Assembly: GCA_026874595.1 (NCBI GenBank)
Contig: CM049315.1
Location: forward strand, 13,516,664 to 13,580,663
DNA length: 64,000 nt
Direction of reading: 5' to 3'
DNA from: Sipunculus nudus
Taxonomy: Eukaryota > Annelida > Sipuncula > Golfingiida > Sipunculidae
The notes beneath the pieces are model-generated. The model did no database searches. It was not told where the DNA came from and saw only the letters and a program-made list of their open reading frames with translations. Shown piece by piece: positions 48,025 through 59,525 of the stretch (its first letter is position 1; each line of letters begins with the position of its first letter). The translations under genes were made by a program, and so were the position numbers.

Positions 48025-51000
48025 GGGCCTAGAGGCACAAATAGTCTCTGGCCCATGCATAACTCTAATGTCGCATTTTCTGTGACATGCCTTTCCTTGG
48101 GATTGGCTGAAATAGGATAATTCAGGATCCAAGGGTGTTTTGTGTATTGGATGCAACTAAAGAAGAAGAGCAGGCACACAAAACAATTATCAGTGGTGCC
48201 ACCTGTCTTATGTATGCGATAAATCTATCAATGAATATATGGCTGTGCAAAATTTCAGGCCAACAGCTAAAACAATTTCTGAGATATGTTTGATATTTAC
48301 CTAAAATGGCCATAACAGAAAAAACAAGGGACCCATGGGTCACGGCGCTCAGCTGATCGTGATTGGACTATAAATGTTTCTCCACTGTGATACTATATAG
48401 AGTCGATAAAGCTTATGAATATCATGTACATGTTGGGCTATTATAAAGGAATGTAATGTAATATGTGAGTAAAAGATAAATGAAATTACCTGACTGATGG
48501 ATTAATAGAGTCAAATAAAGTGGTTTATTTTTTATTTATTTAGGAGGGGTTGAAAATTGTGATATATTTGAGCAAATATGAATGCAATGACAGCAGTAAT
48601 AAGCAGTAGTAGAATGATGATAAGGCTATTTGTTGAAGGATCTAAAGTGTATGGTAGTCTGCAAGCGTTCAATTTGACAGATATGATGTTATGATTAACT
48701 ATGCTGATGAAGTGATTTATGAATATGTGACTGTATGACACAATATCTCTTTAGTCTTGACAAGGTACATTATTGTGATGCCCTTTATGTCTACATATTA
48801 CACAATATTGACATAATTTCTGGCATGTACATAGGTATCTATGGACGAATAGTTATACAAAATATTAAAGTATGAATATATCTGATTCATCTTGTTCTTG
48901 CTTACTGAGGCTGACTTTGGGATGGGTTCGGAGAAGGGAAAAGTGAGGGCAGCACGAAGGTGGATGTAGAAATATTCTATTGTAATGTTTTTCATTTATA
49001 TAAGAATATGAAAAGCTAAGAGGAAAGGGGCCCTCCTACTTGGTTATAGTAAAGTTCTAAATATATGATTGCAAACTAATACTCTGACAAGACTGTCATG
49101 AAGAAAAACAGTAAAAGTTTTGAGATACTGTGTTGCATACGAAAATTTACAGATGGACAGGCAAGTGGACAGAATGGACTGATACCTTTATTTCACTTTC
49201 AAGAGAATAATGCATTTAAGTTTATATATAATCCTATTTATTAAGCAGATCCACTTTTTCCATTAAGAAGTTTTTATCGGAATCATTTTTTTATTTACAG
49301 GTTTATAAATTTTTAATTAAAAAACCTGAAAATATAAGTTAAAATATTAGAATTGTTGCAAAAGTTGCAATCATTATATATACAGAGTAAAAAACATTGG
49401 GTCATATTATGCATACACATATATTTTATTATTTTTAAATCATAAATGTTTAAACTGATTTTAAAAGAAAATAATGCCACAACATGGCATTTACAAGAAT
49501 ATTCCTAGAATCACTATTAAAAAGTTTTGCACATTGGAGTTTTCAGGACATGCTTAATTTTATTCACCAAAATAAAATAAAAGTAAATTTGATAAAATAA
49601 AACATCTTTTCAAATAAAGTATACACACTGTTGGTTGAATGAGGGACAAACAATATCATTGTGCTAATTACAATCCCAGTTTTAATTAATTACTGGAATT
49701 AATAGTCAATTTCACACCTGGTGAAGTTTTTACTCTTCTGAAGTAAGGAATTATTTATCTCATGAACATCCACACTTTCACAGCAATACACCACTTTGTG
49801 GACACAATTAAATGTACACTTTAATCATTGTAACCCTGGTGGTTCATTCATCTAGTTTATGCACCATCTGGGGGGATGAGTGCAGGGCAGAGGGGAAGCC
49901 TGCTAGTAGTGGCCAAGCTGGGCCAAGGTAAGCTGCCTGGGGTGGGTTACATAATGCAAGTGAAGGCTGTACTACTAGGTGGGCTAGATGTAAACAACAC
50001 TTGACATGGTGTATGAAAACATGAATAAAAGCTATTCATTCCAATCAATTTCTTTTGAAAGTTCAGATTTTAAAAGATTAAATCCTTATGCATATATTCT
50101 GGGAAAATTAAATCAACAGTGCCAAAGTTGGACAAAATTTAAGGTATTGATTTTTTATTTATGCTAATAACTTGAAAAATTTGCAAAATTCAGATCTAAT
50201 TTTGGGTAAACAATTGAATCTTGATTAAATAAAGTTATATTCCTGAAAAAAAGTCTCTAGGTTCAGCAATTCTCATGTTAGGTGAGTAAATATATTTCCT
50301 GATTTTTTTAAAAATTGCATTATGTTTTGGCCCATAATTTCAAAATAATACCCAATACTGACCTAATTTTTGGTATGTTCATAGAAAATGTATAAAAAAA
50401 TGTGAATACTAAATACGATCAAAAACAGATCAGTGGTTTTGATATTAGGCAGCCTTGAAGTGTAAGTCTAACAATGGCTTTTTTTTATGGAAAACAGAGT
50501 TTTTTTTCCTTAATATCTCGAAGAAACAAAGTCCTAATGACCCAATTTTCGGTATGGTAGGAGATTTTGGGGACATCTAAAATTATGTCAACAGCCTGGG
50601 GAGCATAGAGATGTGCACTGAATGACCTACAGTCATCAAAGTGGACTGCTTGACAATGTAAGGGAATACAACAAGAGCCTCCAAAAAAATTCAATAACTA
50701 GCCTAATTTTGCAGCTTTTATTTTCAAATTTAACATTTTAACAGATTAAATCCCTATGTATACATGGTGTGAAAATTAAATCCACAGTACTTACAGGAAA
50801 AAAACGTGCCATGGCCAAAGTTGGGCAAAATTTAAGGTACCAATTTTATATTTTTGCCAATATTTAAAAAAATTTAACAAATTTTGATCTAATTTTTGGT
50901 ATAAAATTAAATTTTGATTAATTAAAGTTGTATTACTGGAAAAAAGTCCCTACCTTTAACACTTTTGGTCTTAAGTGACCAAATATCTTCCTGATTTTCT

Positions 51001-52976
51001 TACAAAATCCATTATGTTTGGGCCCATAACTTTTTTAAATTATATAATAATGACTTAATATCTGGCATGTACATAGGAACTATGTAGAGGAATATTTATG
51101 GTAAATATGAAGAAAACCAGATGAGCGGTTTTGATATTAGGCAGTCCTGAAGTGTGAAAATAGATTTCTAATAAAAAATTGAGGTTTTTCCTTAATATCT
51201 CAAAGGAACAAAGTCCTATTGACCCAATTTTTGGCATGGTAGGAGATTATGGGGACATCTAACTGTATGCCGAAATTCAGATTCGTAGGTCCAACGGTGT
51301 CAAAATGTGCCAGTCTTACGGACGGACATCCGGACGGACATCCAGACGGACAGACGGACGGAAGGACGGACGGACGGACAGACGGACGGACGACGGACAA
51401 TGGACCATGACTATAGCTCAGATGACTTATAGTCAGCTGAGCTAAAAATTATAGATGGCGTGACCAGAGTTCAGTAAATGATAAAGGTGTCCAAGAGCTT
51501 TCCATAAAAACAATATACGAGCAAATTTGTTGAAGGAGTCCTGATATATGGGTGATATTTTGTAGCAGTCAAACAGTTACTAGTGGTGCCAACTGTCTTA
51601 CATATGAGATAAATGTATACACAATCTATGACTGTGCAAAATTTCAGTGTGAAAGCTTACAACATTCCTGATGAAAACTTACAACATTCCTGAGATATGT
51701 TGTGCTATATTTCACCTTAAACAGACCGTTAGATGGCCAAAATGGAAAAAAAATTATGGGTGGCACCATCAGAGTTCAGTACCTGATAAAGCTATTGAAG
51801 TGCTTTCCACAGAAATAAACATAGAGCAAATCTGTTGAACCACTCCTCTGTATGGGTGATCATATGCAGAAGTGGCCCAAAACTGACCTATTTAGGGTCA
51901 AGCTCACCCTCATGGTAAAGATCATGACCTCATTTTATAAAGGCTTTGTCCTCTGGGCCATATCTAGGAGCTTGCAAAATTTGAAAATGATCAGTCAACC
52001 CCTTCTTGAGTGATCTAGCTCACAAGATTTGTCTGCGGTGCCACGGCCATATCAAAACCATAGTATCCCTGACTTCTTAGTCTGGGGAAAAGGGAAAACA
52101 ACTGTAGCTGGAAGAAGTAGGTCTAACACAGGTGGCACCATTTTCAGGATACAATGTCATGCTCATCATGTGACGAACATGTGTGTAAAATTGGGTCACA
52201 AAATCAGCAGGGGTTTTAGAGCTATCAAGTGAAAGAAGGGGTGGGATGGACAGACAGATGTGAACCATTTTAGCAGTCCTCCCTCCAACAGCAGGGCACT
52301 AATAATTCTATTTGATATTGTATTCATTGAATTCCCCTCTCTCCAAGGTATCCTTGCATATGATTTGAAGGCTAAAGTTCTGATTTACCAACTTATCTGA
52401 AGGAAAGTGAAAAAAAAACCATTATGGAGCACAGTAAGTCATTAAACAGAGGTGGCACCACCATGCGAGTTGTGTGCTGAGTAAATCTGTAAAATATGGT
52501 GAAGAAATCAGCAAGGGTCATAGAGATATTTGGTAAAAGAATGGGGCAGGACAAACAGACCAAATGGAATTAAAAAAATTTTGCGATGAAAAAATTTGAA
52601 CTCTGGTGAAATCATCATTCTGAAAATAATTATTTTCAATATCAGTATTATTCACTGAATTCCCCTAGCTCAAAGAAATATATGAATATGATTTGAAGGC
52701 TAAAGTGTTCTTATTTACAGAATTATCTGAAGGAAAGTGAAAAAGACCATTTTGGAATGCAGAAAATCATTTAACAGAGGTGGCACAACCTGCAGGTGAT
52801 TATCCCATGTAAATCATGTGCTGAATAAGTCAGTAAAATTTGGTGATGAAAGCAGCAAAGGTTTTAGAGATACGTGGTAAAGAATGGGGGGATGGACGGA
52901 CCGCTGGACAGATGGACAGACAGCCAGACGAAAGCAAACCATTGTAGTAGTCCTCCCTCCTACTGCAGGGGACTAA
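48025..52976 (+). mobile_element. Family-F element, split by nested A4
   Basis: Left part 48025-48324 opens with an imperfect palindrome GGGCCTAGAGG...TCTCTGGCCC; right part 51446-52976 has several modules containing 'ggtggcaccac' and 'gttttagagatac', GACAGACAG runs and two 3'-type hairpins (52273-52302 and 52948-52975, TAGTCCTCCCT...AGGGGACTA) each followed by TAATAA-type sequence. The join across A4 is supported by an internal repeat copy near 51735. Boundaries are tentative because there is only one copy. Confidence 0.5.
48325..51445 (+). mobile_element. Family-A element A4, nested in family F
   Basis: Begins CAAGGGACCCATGGGTCACG then GCGCTCAGCTG. Positions 48356-48965 are unlike the other A copies; from 48970 it follows A1/A2 and then carries both 3' modules, the last with a long GACGGACGGACGGACAGACG array (51319-51393) and the hairpin ending CTGAGCTAA. 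Family-F sequence lies on both sides. Confidence 0.72.
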
Positions 52977-53309
52977 TAATAAATGAAAAGTTGACTGTGT
53001 CACCCATTTTAATGAATTTGATTCTTATGCCAGTTCATCAAATTTGTCATTTGTACATGTGTTGAAATTTATTTTCAAGAATATCCATTGTGGATGACAT
53101 ATGGTGGAACATTTTGATTTTACTACAAGAAATAATCAATGTAGATTTTATTTCTACATTTTGGAGGAGTTTTTTAACATTCTGGAGGTGACCACAAGTT
53201 TAGTTTATTAAACCTCATTAACTCTAGAGTGGGTGGAGGTGTGTGCTCTTATATCATATATATTTTTTTAAAAATCCACATCCACTACTGATAGAAATTT
53301 TGTACTCAC

Positions 53310-53459
53310 CTGTATTGTGAAAGTCTTCTTGTTTTCATCCACATGGATGTGTATCTCTAGCGGGTTGTCTTTAGCGTCAAAAGACTCAGATGTGACCTGC
53401 ATGTATCTCAGCTTCTCAAGAGCATCAGAGGCATTGGAAATGAGCTCCCTAATAAAAAC
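53310..53459 (-). CDS. TRAP1: TRAP1 exon B (ELISNASDA nucleotide-binding motif)
   Basis: Minus-strand exon of exactly 50 codons, phase 0 at both ends, with a TTTTTACACAG acceptor and a CAG|GTGAGTA donor. It begins VFIRELISNASDALEKLRY, the first Bergerat-fold motif of HSP90-type ATPases: the Glu of ELIS is the catalytic base and the Asn of SNASDA (human Asn119) coordinates Mg-ATP. The rest (DAKDNPLEIHIHVDENKK then TFTIQ) is the strand leading to the adenine-binding Asp. The central part of the exon differs most from human, which is usual for this loop. It joins exon A after ...SEKE and exon C before DTGLGM without a gap. Confidence 0.97.
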
Positions 53460-53526
53460 CTGTGTAAAAATCACTGGTTGAATATGCAGCTTTGATAAAA
53501 ACATGAACAACAAGCTAACAATTCCC

Positions 53527-53562
53527 GTCTGTCTGTCTCTCTCTCTTTCTTTCTCTCTCTAC
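53527..53562. repeat. (CT/TCTG)n microsatellite
   Basis: Pyrimidine-rich run of TCTG, CT and TTTC units, 68 bases upstream of exon B in transcription order; on the TRAP1 sense strand it is purine-rich. Confidence 0.85.
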
Positions 53563-56520
53563 TTTATTAATGAAGGAAGTCTCTGTTATTTTACCTTTGT
53601 TTGTCCATATGTTTGCCTGCCAACTGTCTAAGTGTAGTTCATTTGAAAGGTTATTAATGGAATCCAGAAACTCCAATAGGTACACATTATACTGAAACTG
53701 ATTTTTTTTTCTACCAGTCTGTTAGCAAATTTGGTTAATTGTAAGGTCAGCCTTTATAGCCTAAATCATTCTGAACAATTATAAAGAACACTTTAAAATA
53801 TTTAGGAAATCAATTTAAACCATGTCTAAAATTGAGGCAGTGACATTAAGCAGATTAAAATCATCTTCTGTTAAAAAGTTAGAAATTCATGATGTTTCTC
53901 CCATCTACCCAACAAGATTTTGTGTGAAAAACTGCTGATTCAGCAATTTCTTTCTTGGGCCCATGATGAAATATGCATGGTTGACTTACAACTGCTGTCA
54001 AACCCCTACTCAACCAGCCTTCCTGTGATGTAACATTCATTATGCAAGCACTCAACATTTTTCTCCACTCATGAATAAATATGGCTTTTTGGCATAATGG
54101 AATTCCCTTTAAGGTATCAAGGTTAAAATTTCCTTTGGGTGGGTTGTCTTTCACTGTCACAGAATGTGCTGTTAACCTGAAGACAAATTTGGAGTCTTTG
54201 CGCGTAACATGCAGTATTTATTACCTCAGACTATGTCATACTGAAAATACACCTTCTCCAAGTCTGTTTCTTCTTTAGCTTTTCTCTTCACAATCGTGAA
54301 AAAACATTATTGATTCATTCCAACTGAATGTTAGGTACAGCTGGACCTTATAAAGGGTAATGTTCTTTGTTGACTTAAGGATATAACCATGGCCTGTTGG
54401 AGGCACTGTCCACTGAATGAGAATGAAGGCTACCTTATGATAAGAAAGATAAGTTATAGTTAAGCCTTCCAGATTTATTAATATTTATGCACAGAGCTAG
54501 GAACAATACATGCTTCATAACTTGTCTTAAAGACATGGAAGCAAAATTGCTATCTTTGACAGAAGATCAAATGGACTGTTTCAACCGTATCTTGTCTTTC
54601 CCTACTATGACACTTTGAATTTCTGTATATCCTAAAAAAAAACAAGAAGGAGGGAAAATATATGTATTGTCTTTAAATGTCAATGACACTCCCTCCTCCC
54701 CATTATACCCTGTCTCAATCAATCTACACACTGGTTTGAGACATTTTGGGAATGGCAGATTTCTTGCTGCGGTCAGAGGAGTAACATTCTTCCACACCAT
54801 CCTGCGCCAACAAACACAGAGTTTTCTCTCTGATTTAGCCAATTCCCTTCAACAGACATTTATTTTTGTTATTCTCAAGTCTTATTCAAATATCACATAC
54901 ACCTTGTACTCACTTAGGCTGAAAAAAAATCATATTTTAATTCAACTAGTCATTCTAAAATAGCCAGTAGTTCTAACCACTGTAACTCATATAAAATATT
55001 CTTTATATTCATTAGTTACTGTGACCTGGATTTGTAAATTTAATATTACCATGCTCAATTAAATCACATACATACTGTTAACTGCAATTTATGGTATTAC
55101 AAGTGATGTTTTTTGTCAAACACACTGTAAATACAACAGAATTACTCTCTTTGGATCAACTGATATGCATCTGTAAATTTTTTGTAAACCAATGCCTACT
55201 ACTATCTAATGACTACCTGATCTGTTCATTTATGTACCTTGTCTGCTATCCATGAAGGAGGTCAGACTGACCTAATTTAAAAAGGCTTGCATGGAAAGAA
55301 CTCAATGAAGGGAATTCAAGTTTTTTCAGCTGCAGCTGAAGCAGTGTCGGACAGATTTGAAAGGAATTCAAGAATAATTAAGCATTGCATGCCAGTAAAT
55401 GTTACAGTGATGAGTAGTTCTACTTGATATTGTTCTAAATGTGCATTTTACATAAACAATGATAGAGTGAGTTGAACTCCAATGGTTTTCATCACATTCA
55501 CAGTTTAATCAATGGTCTCTCGAGTTTCTGGAAGATTTTATTGAATATTTTTAGATAAACATACTAGGAGGCAAAGAAGAGATTATAAAAATGCAGGATC
55601 TGTTATATTTGTAACTGCATCTTTTTTTCAGCATGATTTCACACTTTTGCTTGTTCTGTCTAGTTTTAGTCCTGTACATTTCATTTGGTCTATTACTGTA
55701 CTGTTGAATACCTTTCAACCAGTCTAGTCATTCTTCTGTATATTTTCTCCTGAACAGTTTTGTTCTGCACCTTTTGTCTTGCCTAGGTTTGATCTGTATC
55801 TGTTGTTCTGTCCTGTTAGTTCTGTACTTTGTTCTGTCATTTTTTCTGCCTGGTTTTGTTACGGACCTTTTGTTACAAAAATGCTTAAAAGCCTTGCTAA
55901 AATTCTGCCTAGTGTTAATCTGTACTTCTTGTTCTGCAGATTATCATCACATAACCTTTAATTATGGTGAGAGGTTTTTTTATAATTATTCCCCTAATTA
56001 ATCTACATTTGAAACAGCTGCAGATATACTTGTTAATACTTAATGTAATGACTAAAAAATTCTTCTCAGGCAAGTTTTCAACCAAAGGAAAAACATACAC
56101 AGTGGCTCATTGACAATGTCAGGAGCACTACCCGCACTCTGTTAACTACCATTGTTATAATAACAACAAATGATTTTCCCACAATTTCCGAATGAATGCA
56201 TCTCCATTTCCACTGCCCTGCTGAGTCTTTAAACACCTGATGAGGTATTCTACTGTGAAAAAGATTCATTAAGTCCATAAATCATATAATACCAGGCAAT
56301 TATTGTTAATATGGTGAAGATTAACACTATTGTAATAATTAAATGCTTGCAGTGAAACAATTAAACACTTCCAAGTGCACAGAGTGTGTGTTAATTGTGC
56401 TACCCTAATGTTTTATCTGATTAACCAGGATCTATGTAACAGTCCTAAAAAATCTTCCAGACACCATTTGTGACTGACATTTGCAAGTTATCACACTTAT
56501 TTTAGAGATATTAATGTTAT

Positions 56521-56710
56521 GCGGCCTGAGCAGTGGTAACAAGCTCAGCTCTCTCCACCGCCAACTTGAGTTTGAGCCCCGGCATGGCTAGGAAAATGGG
56601 TTGTGTGGACTGTCTCAGGTAGGTAGTTTAATACAGGTTTTCTGTTTCCTCTACCTCAAGACCACACAGTGGGTCTGATGCGCTGAGCTTGGGACCAACT
56701 GAATAAATCC
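56521..56710 (+). mobile_element. tRNA-derived SINE
   Basis: The head contains a degraded pol III promoter: an A-box-like TGAGCAGTGGTAACAAG and a B-box GAGTTTGAGCCCC 30-odd bases later. A non-tRNA body follows (gtctcaggtaggtagtttaa, ccacacagtgggtctgatg) and an AATAAATC-like end. It does not fold into an intact cloverleaf with the body attached, so it is a SINE rather than a tRNA gene. Confidence 0.65.
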
Positions 56711-56808
56711 AGATTTTCTGTGAACAGCTAACAGACACCTTATCCCTATTTAATTGCAAATTTTTATATTCCCTTGTTTGGAGTTGTTTTAGTTACTGCA
56801 ATAAAATA

Positions 56809-58026
56809 CAGTGAAACCTCGTTGTGTCAAAGTCGAAGGGACTGGTGAATTTACTTCGACACAACCGGAGTTTGAGACAACTGATGTTCATTATATTCAA
56901 CCTCTTAAGCCTCGATTATCATTGATTAATACTGCACATGTACAGGGCCTATGTTATTTAGGTCTCATAAATGTTTTCGTGAAAGAAAACACAGATTTTA
57001 TGTACATTTTTTCATTAATAATAAAAAAACACATAAGTACCACCAAAAGTAAGATTAGGTTAATCAAGAAAGTGAAATAAGAGCCATACATGTATGTGTA
57101 TAAAAAGCACACAAATGAATAAATGATTGGCTCAGATCATTTTCAGTTCAACACATCAGATCTTCTTTAAAAGGGCAGTAACCTTGATCTTCTCAGCATT
57201 CTTGATCCATGTACACAGCTTGTTGATGTGGATGTTGAAGTCCTTTGCAATCTTTGCCTTAGTCTTGCCACCACGTTCAACTTCGACCAGTGCTTGTACT
57301 TCTGCTCAATGGTCTTTACATCAAGCTTACGCTTAGCAGGCCGCGACGCCATTGCAAACAGAACACGAAAAATATGAAAGTGAAACAGTAATACTGTATA
57401 ACGTACTCTATGGTAAATTAGAGTCAGTCTGATATAGATCTCATCTTCCTCCATTTATACAGAGTCCTGTATGTTTATACTAGACACATCAAAGGTAAGG
57501 ATTGGATTATGTTTGGTTAATCAATAACTACTCATTGATGCTTTTTGGGTGAGAGAAGAAGGCGTGATAATGAGTGACTAATTGGTCAAACAAGAAAACG
57601 GACTAGGTTTGTCAGCCATCGCACTTGATGAGTAAGATCTTAGCCGGTATTAATTATGTAACTAGTCACCACGGCTGTAGGTATGACTGTTGGACTGTGC
57701 ACAACTGTTGACCAAACACTAAAGTGGCATGACCTTGAGTCGGCAGAGCCATCGTGCTTGATAATTATAACTGCTAATCACGGCCCAATCATGACTGACG
57801 GGCCCTGTACAACTGTTATCCAACCATGACTTCCAGTTAAGTGATGGAAAATTAGCTAGGGACCAACAAAACACCTCAACACATCCGGTTTTTCGACACA
57901 TCTGACTTCGATACAAGCGGAGTTAAATTAGAAAGATTTTAACTATTTTTTGCAAGGACCTCACGTTCGACTTCGACACATGCGGGAATTCGACTTAACC
58001 GAGTTTGACACAACGAGGTTTCACTG
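56809..58026 (-). mobile_element. Tigger/pogo-like DNA transposon remnant
   Basis: Termini CAGTGAAACCTCGTTGTGTC and GACACAACGAGGTTTCACTG are perfect inverted repeats, flanked by TA on each side (56807-56808, 58027-58028). Longer inner arms contain repeated 'cttcgacaca' motifs. The 1.2-kb element keeps only the start of a transposase gene on the minus strand, so it cannot move by itself. Both the ends and the CENP-B-type DNA-binding domain point to the pogo/Tigger branch of Tc1/mariner. Confidence 0.88.
57166..57352 (-). pseudogene. Transposase N-terminal remnant (CENP-B-type HTH)
   Basis: Starts MASRPAKRKLDVKTIEQKYK, then a one-base loss shifts the frame, and the next frame reads ALVEVERGGKTKAKIAKDFN then IHINKLCTWIKNAEKIK, the psq/CENP-B N-terminal helix-turn-helix of Tigger transposases. 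About 60 residues remain of a family normally several hundred long; the DDE catalytic domain is absent. Confidence 0.85.
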
Positions 58027-58521
58027 TATTTCACTTTCTTCATTACCTATCACCTCTTTCAAATGTTCTTGGTATGTCTGGGAAAAGCAGAAATGCATTA
58101 TAATGACCCATGTATATGGTTTTCTAATAGACTGAAGAAAGTACACTGTTGGAAAATGTTTTTAAAAATATATTAAAAATGAATTCTGGTATTTTTTATG
58201 GGCTCATTAAATTTAACTTATAACTTAACTTTAATCTTATGTTTCCACTGCACCTTGTTAATCAGACCAGCCACTCACATCGCATTTCAACTTATTCTCT
58301 TGCAATGTTTATAATTCCTGTCAAAATATGTGAAAATTTAAATGGGCACACCCGCTAGCACTGACTGTAATAACAAGCTGAAGTCTTGCATTCTTTCTTT
58401 ATGTACCAAACATATGAGCTTTTTCTTAGCACATAAATCAACTTAGTAACAAGTATATTTGATATTATTTGTTTGCTGTTCATAGCAGGCACTCAGTAAT
58501 AAGAGAATAAATCATTCTTAC

Positions 58522-58604
58522 CTCTTTTTCTGAGTACAGAGACTTCGCCACAATGTCCAGCAGCTTCCTTGTCTCAGCCTGGAATTCATGTTTATCAGAC
58601 GGAC
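58522..58604 (-). CDS. TRAP1: TRAP1 exon A (start of HSP90 ATPase domain)
   Basis: Exon of the mitochondrial HSP90-family chaperone TRAP1, which folds client proteins in the matrix using ATP. Read on the minus strand, a TTGTTGACAG acceptor is followed by 83 bases and a GAG|GTAAGA donor. The exon starts in phase 1 (needs one G from the previous exon, giving Gly) and encodes [20 protein letters not shown] followed by SLYSEKE. This is the TRAP1 signature at the first helix of the ATPase domain; human TRAP1 reads HEFQAETKKLLDIVA then RSLYSEKE, as I recall it. Cytosolic HSP90 and bacterial HtpG differ here, so the paralogue call is firm. Upstream exons (presequence) were not found between here and 64000. 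A 44-bp tandem array begins about 30 bases upstream of the acceptor. Confidence 0.96.
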
Positions 58605-58636
58605 CTGTCAACAAAAGTAACTTGTATAAGTTGTAT

Positions 58637-59525
58637 TACCAAAATTTCTAGAATAAAGTTATTAGTGGTAACTTTTTCTAAACTAAATATTCTACAATAA
58701 AGTTATTAGTGGTAACTTTTGTATTACCAAAATTTCTACAATAAAGTTATTAGTGGTGACTTTTGTATTACCAAAACATCTACAATAAAGTTATTAGTGG
58801 TAACTTTTGTATTACCAAAATTTCTACAATAAAGTTATTAGTGGTGACTTTTGTATTACCAAAACATCTACAATAAAGTTATTAGTGGTAACTTTTGTAT
58901 TACCAAAATTTCTACAATAAAGTTATTAGTGGTGACTTTTGTATTACCAAAACATCTACAATAAAGTTATTAGTGGTGACTTTTGTATAACCAAAACTTT
59001 TACCATAAAGATATTAGTGGTAACTTTTGAATAACCAAAATTTCTACAATAAAGTTATTAGTGGTAACTTTTGTATTACCAAAACTTCTACAATAAAGTT
59101 ATTAGTGGTGACTTTTGTATAACCAAAACTTTTACCATAAAGATATTAGTGGTAACTTTTGAATAACCAAAATTTCTACAATAAAGTTATTAGTGGTAAC
59201 TTTTGTATTACCAAAACATCTACAATAAAGTTATTAGTGGTGACTTTTGTATAACCAAAACTTTTACCATAAAGATATTAGTGGTAACTTTTGAATAACC
59301 AAAATTTCTACAATAAAGTTATTAGTGGTAACTTTTGTATTACCAAAACATCTACAATAAAGTTATTAGTGGTGACTTTTGTATAACCAAAACTTTTACC
59401 ATAAAGATATTAGTGGTAACTTTTGTATTACCAAAACATCTACAATAAAGTTATTAGTGGTGACTTTTGTATAACCAAAACTTTTACCATAAAGATATTA
59501 GTGGTAACTCTTGTATTACCAAAAC
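58637..59525 (-). repeat. 44-bp tandem array next to exon A acceptor
   Basis: About 20 units of 44 bp; plus-strand core ACCAAAATTTCTACAATAAA followed by GTTATTAGTGGTAACTTTTG. Three variant units form a 132-bp higher-order repeat in the second half (variants with ATAACCAAAACTTTTACCAT). On the TRAP1 sense strand each unit reads CACTAATAACTTTATTGTAG, a compact branch-point-plus-AG arrangement. The array starts about 30 bases upstream of the exon A acceptor. Confidence 0.93.

Larger units (their letters stand above)
44892..53309 (-). other. TRAP1 intron B-C, 8.4 kb
   Basis: It holds a family-A element (46175-48021) and a family-F element (48025-52976) split by another family-A element (48325-51445). 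Positions 44892-46174 carry no recognised repeat; 45620-46010 is comparatively GC-rich and could be conserved non-coding DNA. 52977-53309 shows nothing. Confidence 0.75.
53460..58521 (-). other. TRAP1 intron A-B, 5.1 kb
   Basis: A CT-rich microsatellite (53527-53562) lies next to the exon B acceptor. A tRNA-derived SINE (56521-56710) and a Tigger/pogo-like element (56809-58026) are the other recognisable contents. 53563-56520 is AT-rich with short accidental ORFs; I see no exon or known repeat there. Confidence 0.75.

Noticed and set aside
56521-56595. Functional tRNA gene
   Set aside because: A- and B-box-like segments are present but the acceptor stem does not close properly and a SINE body follows.
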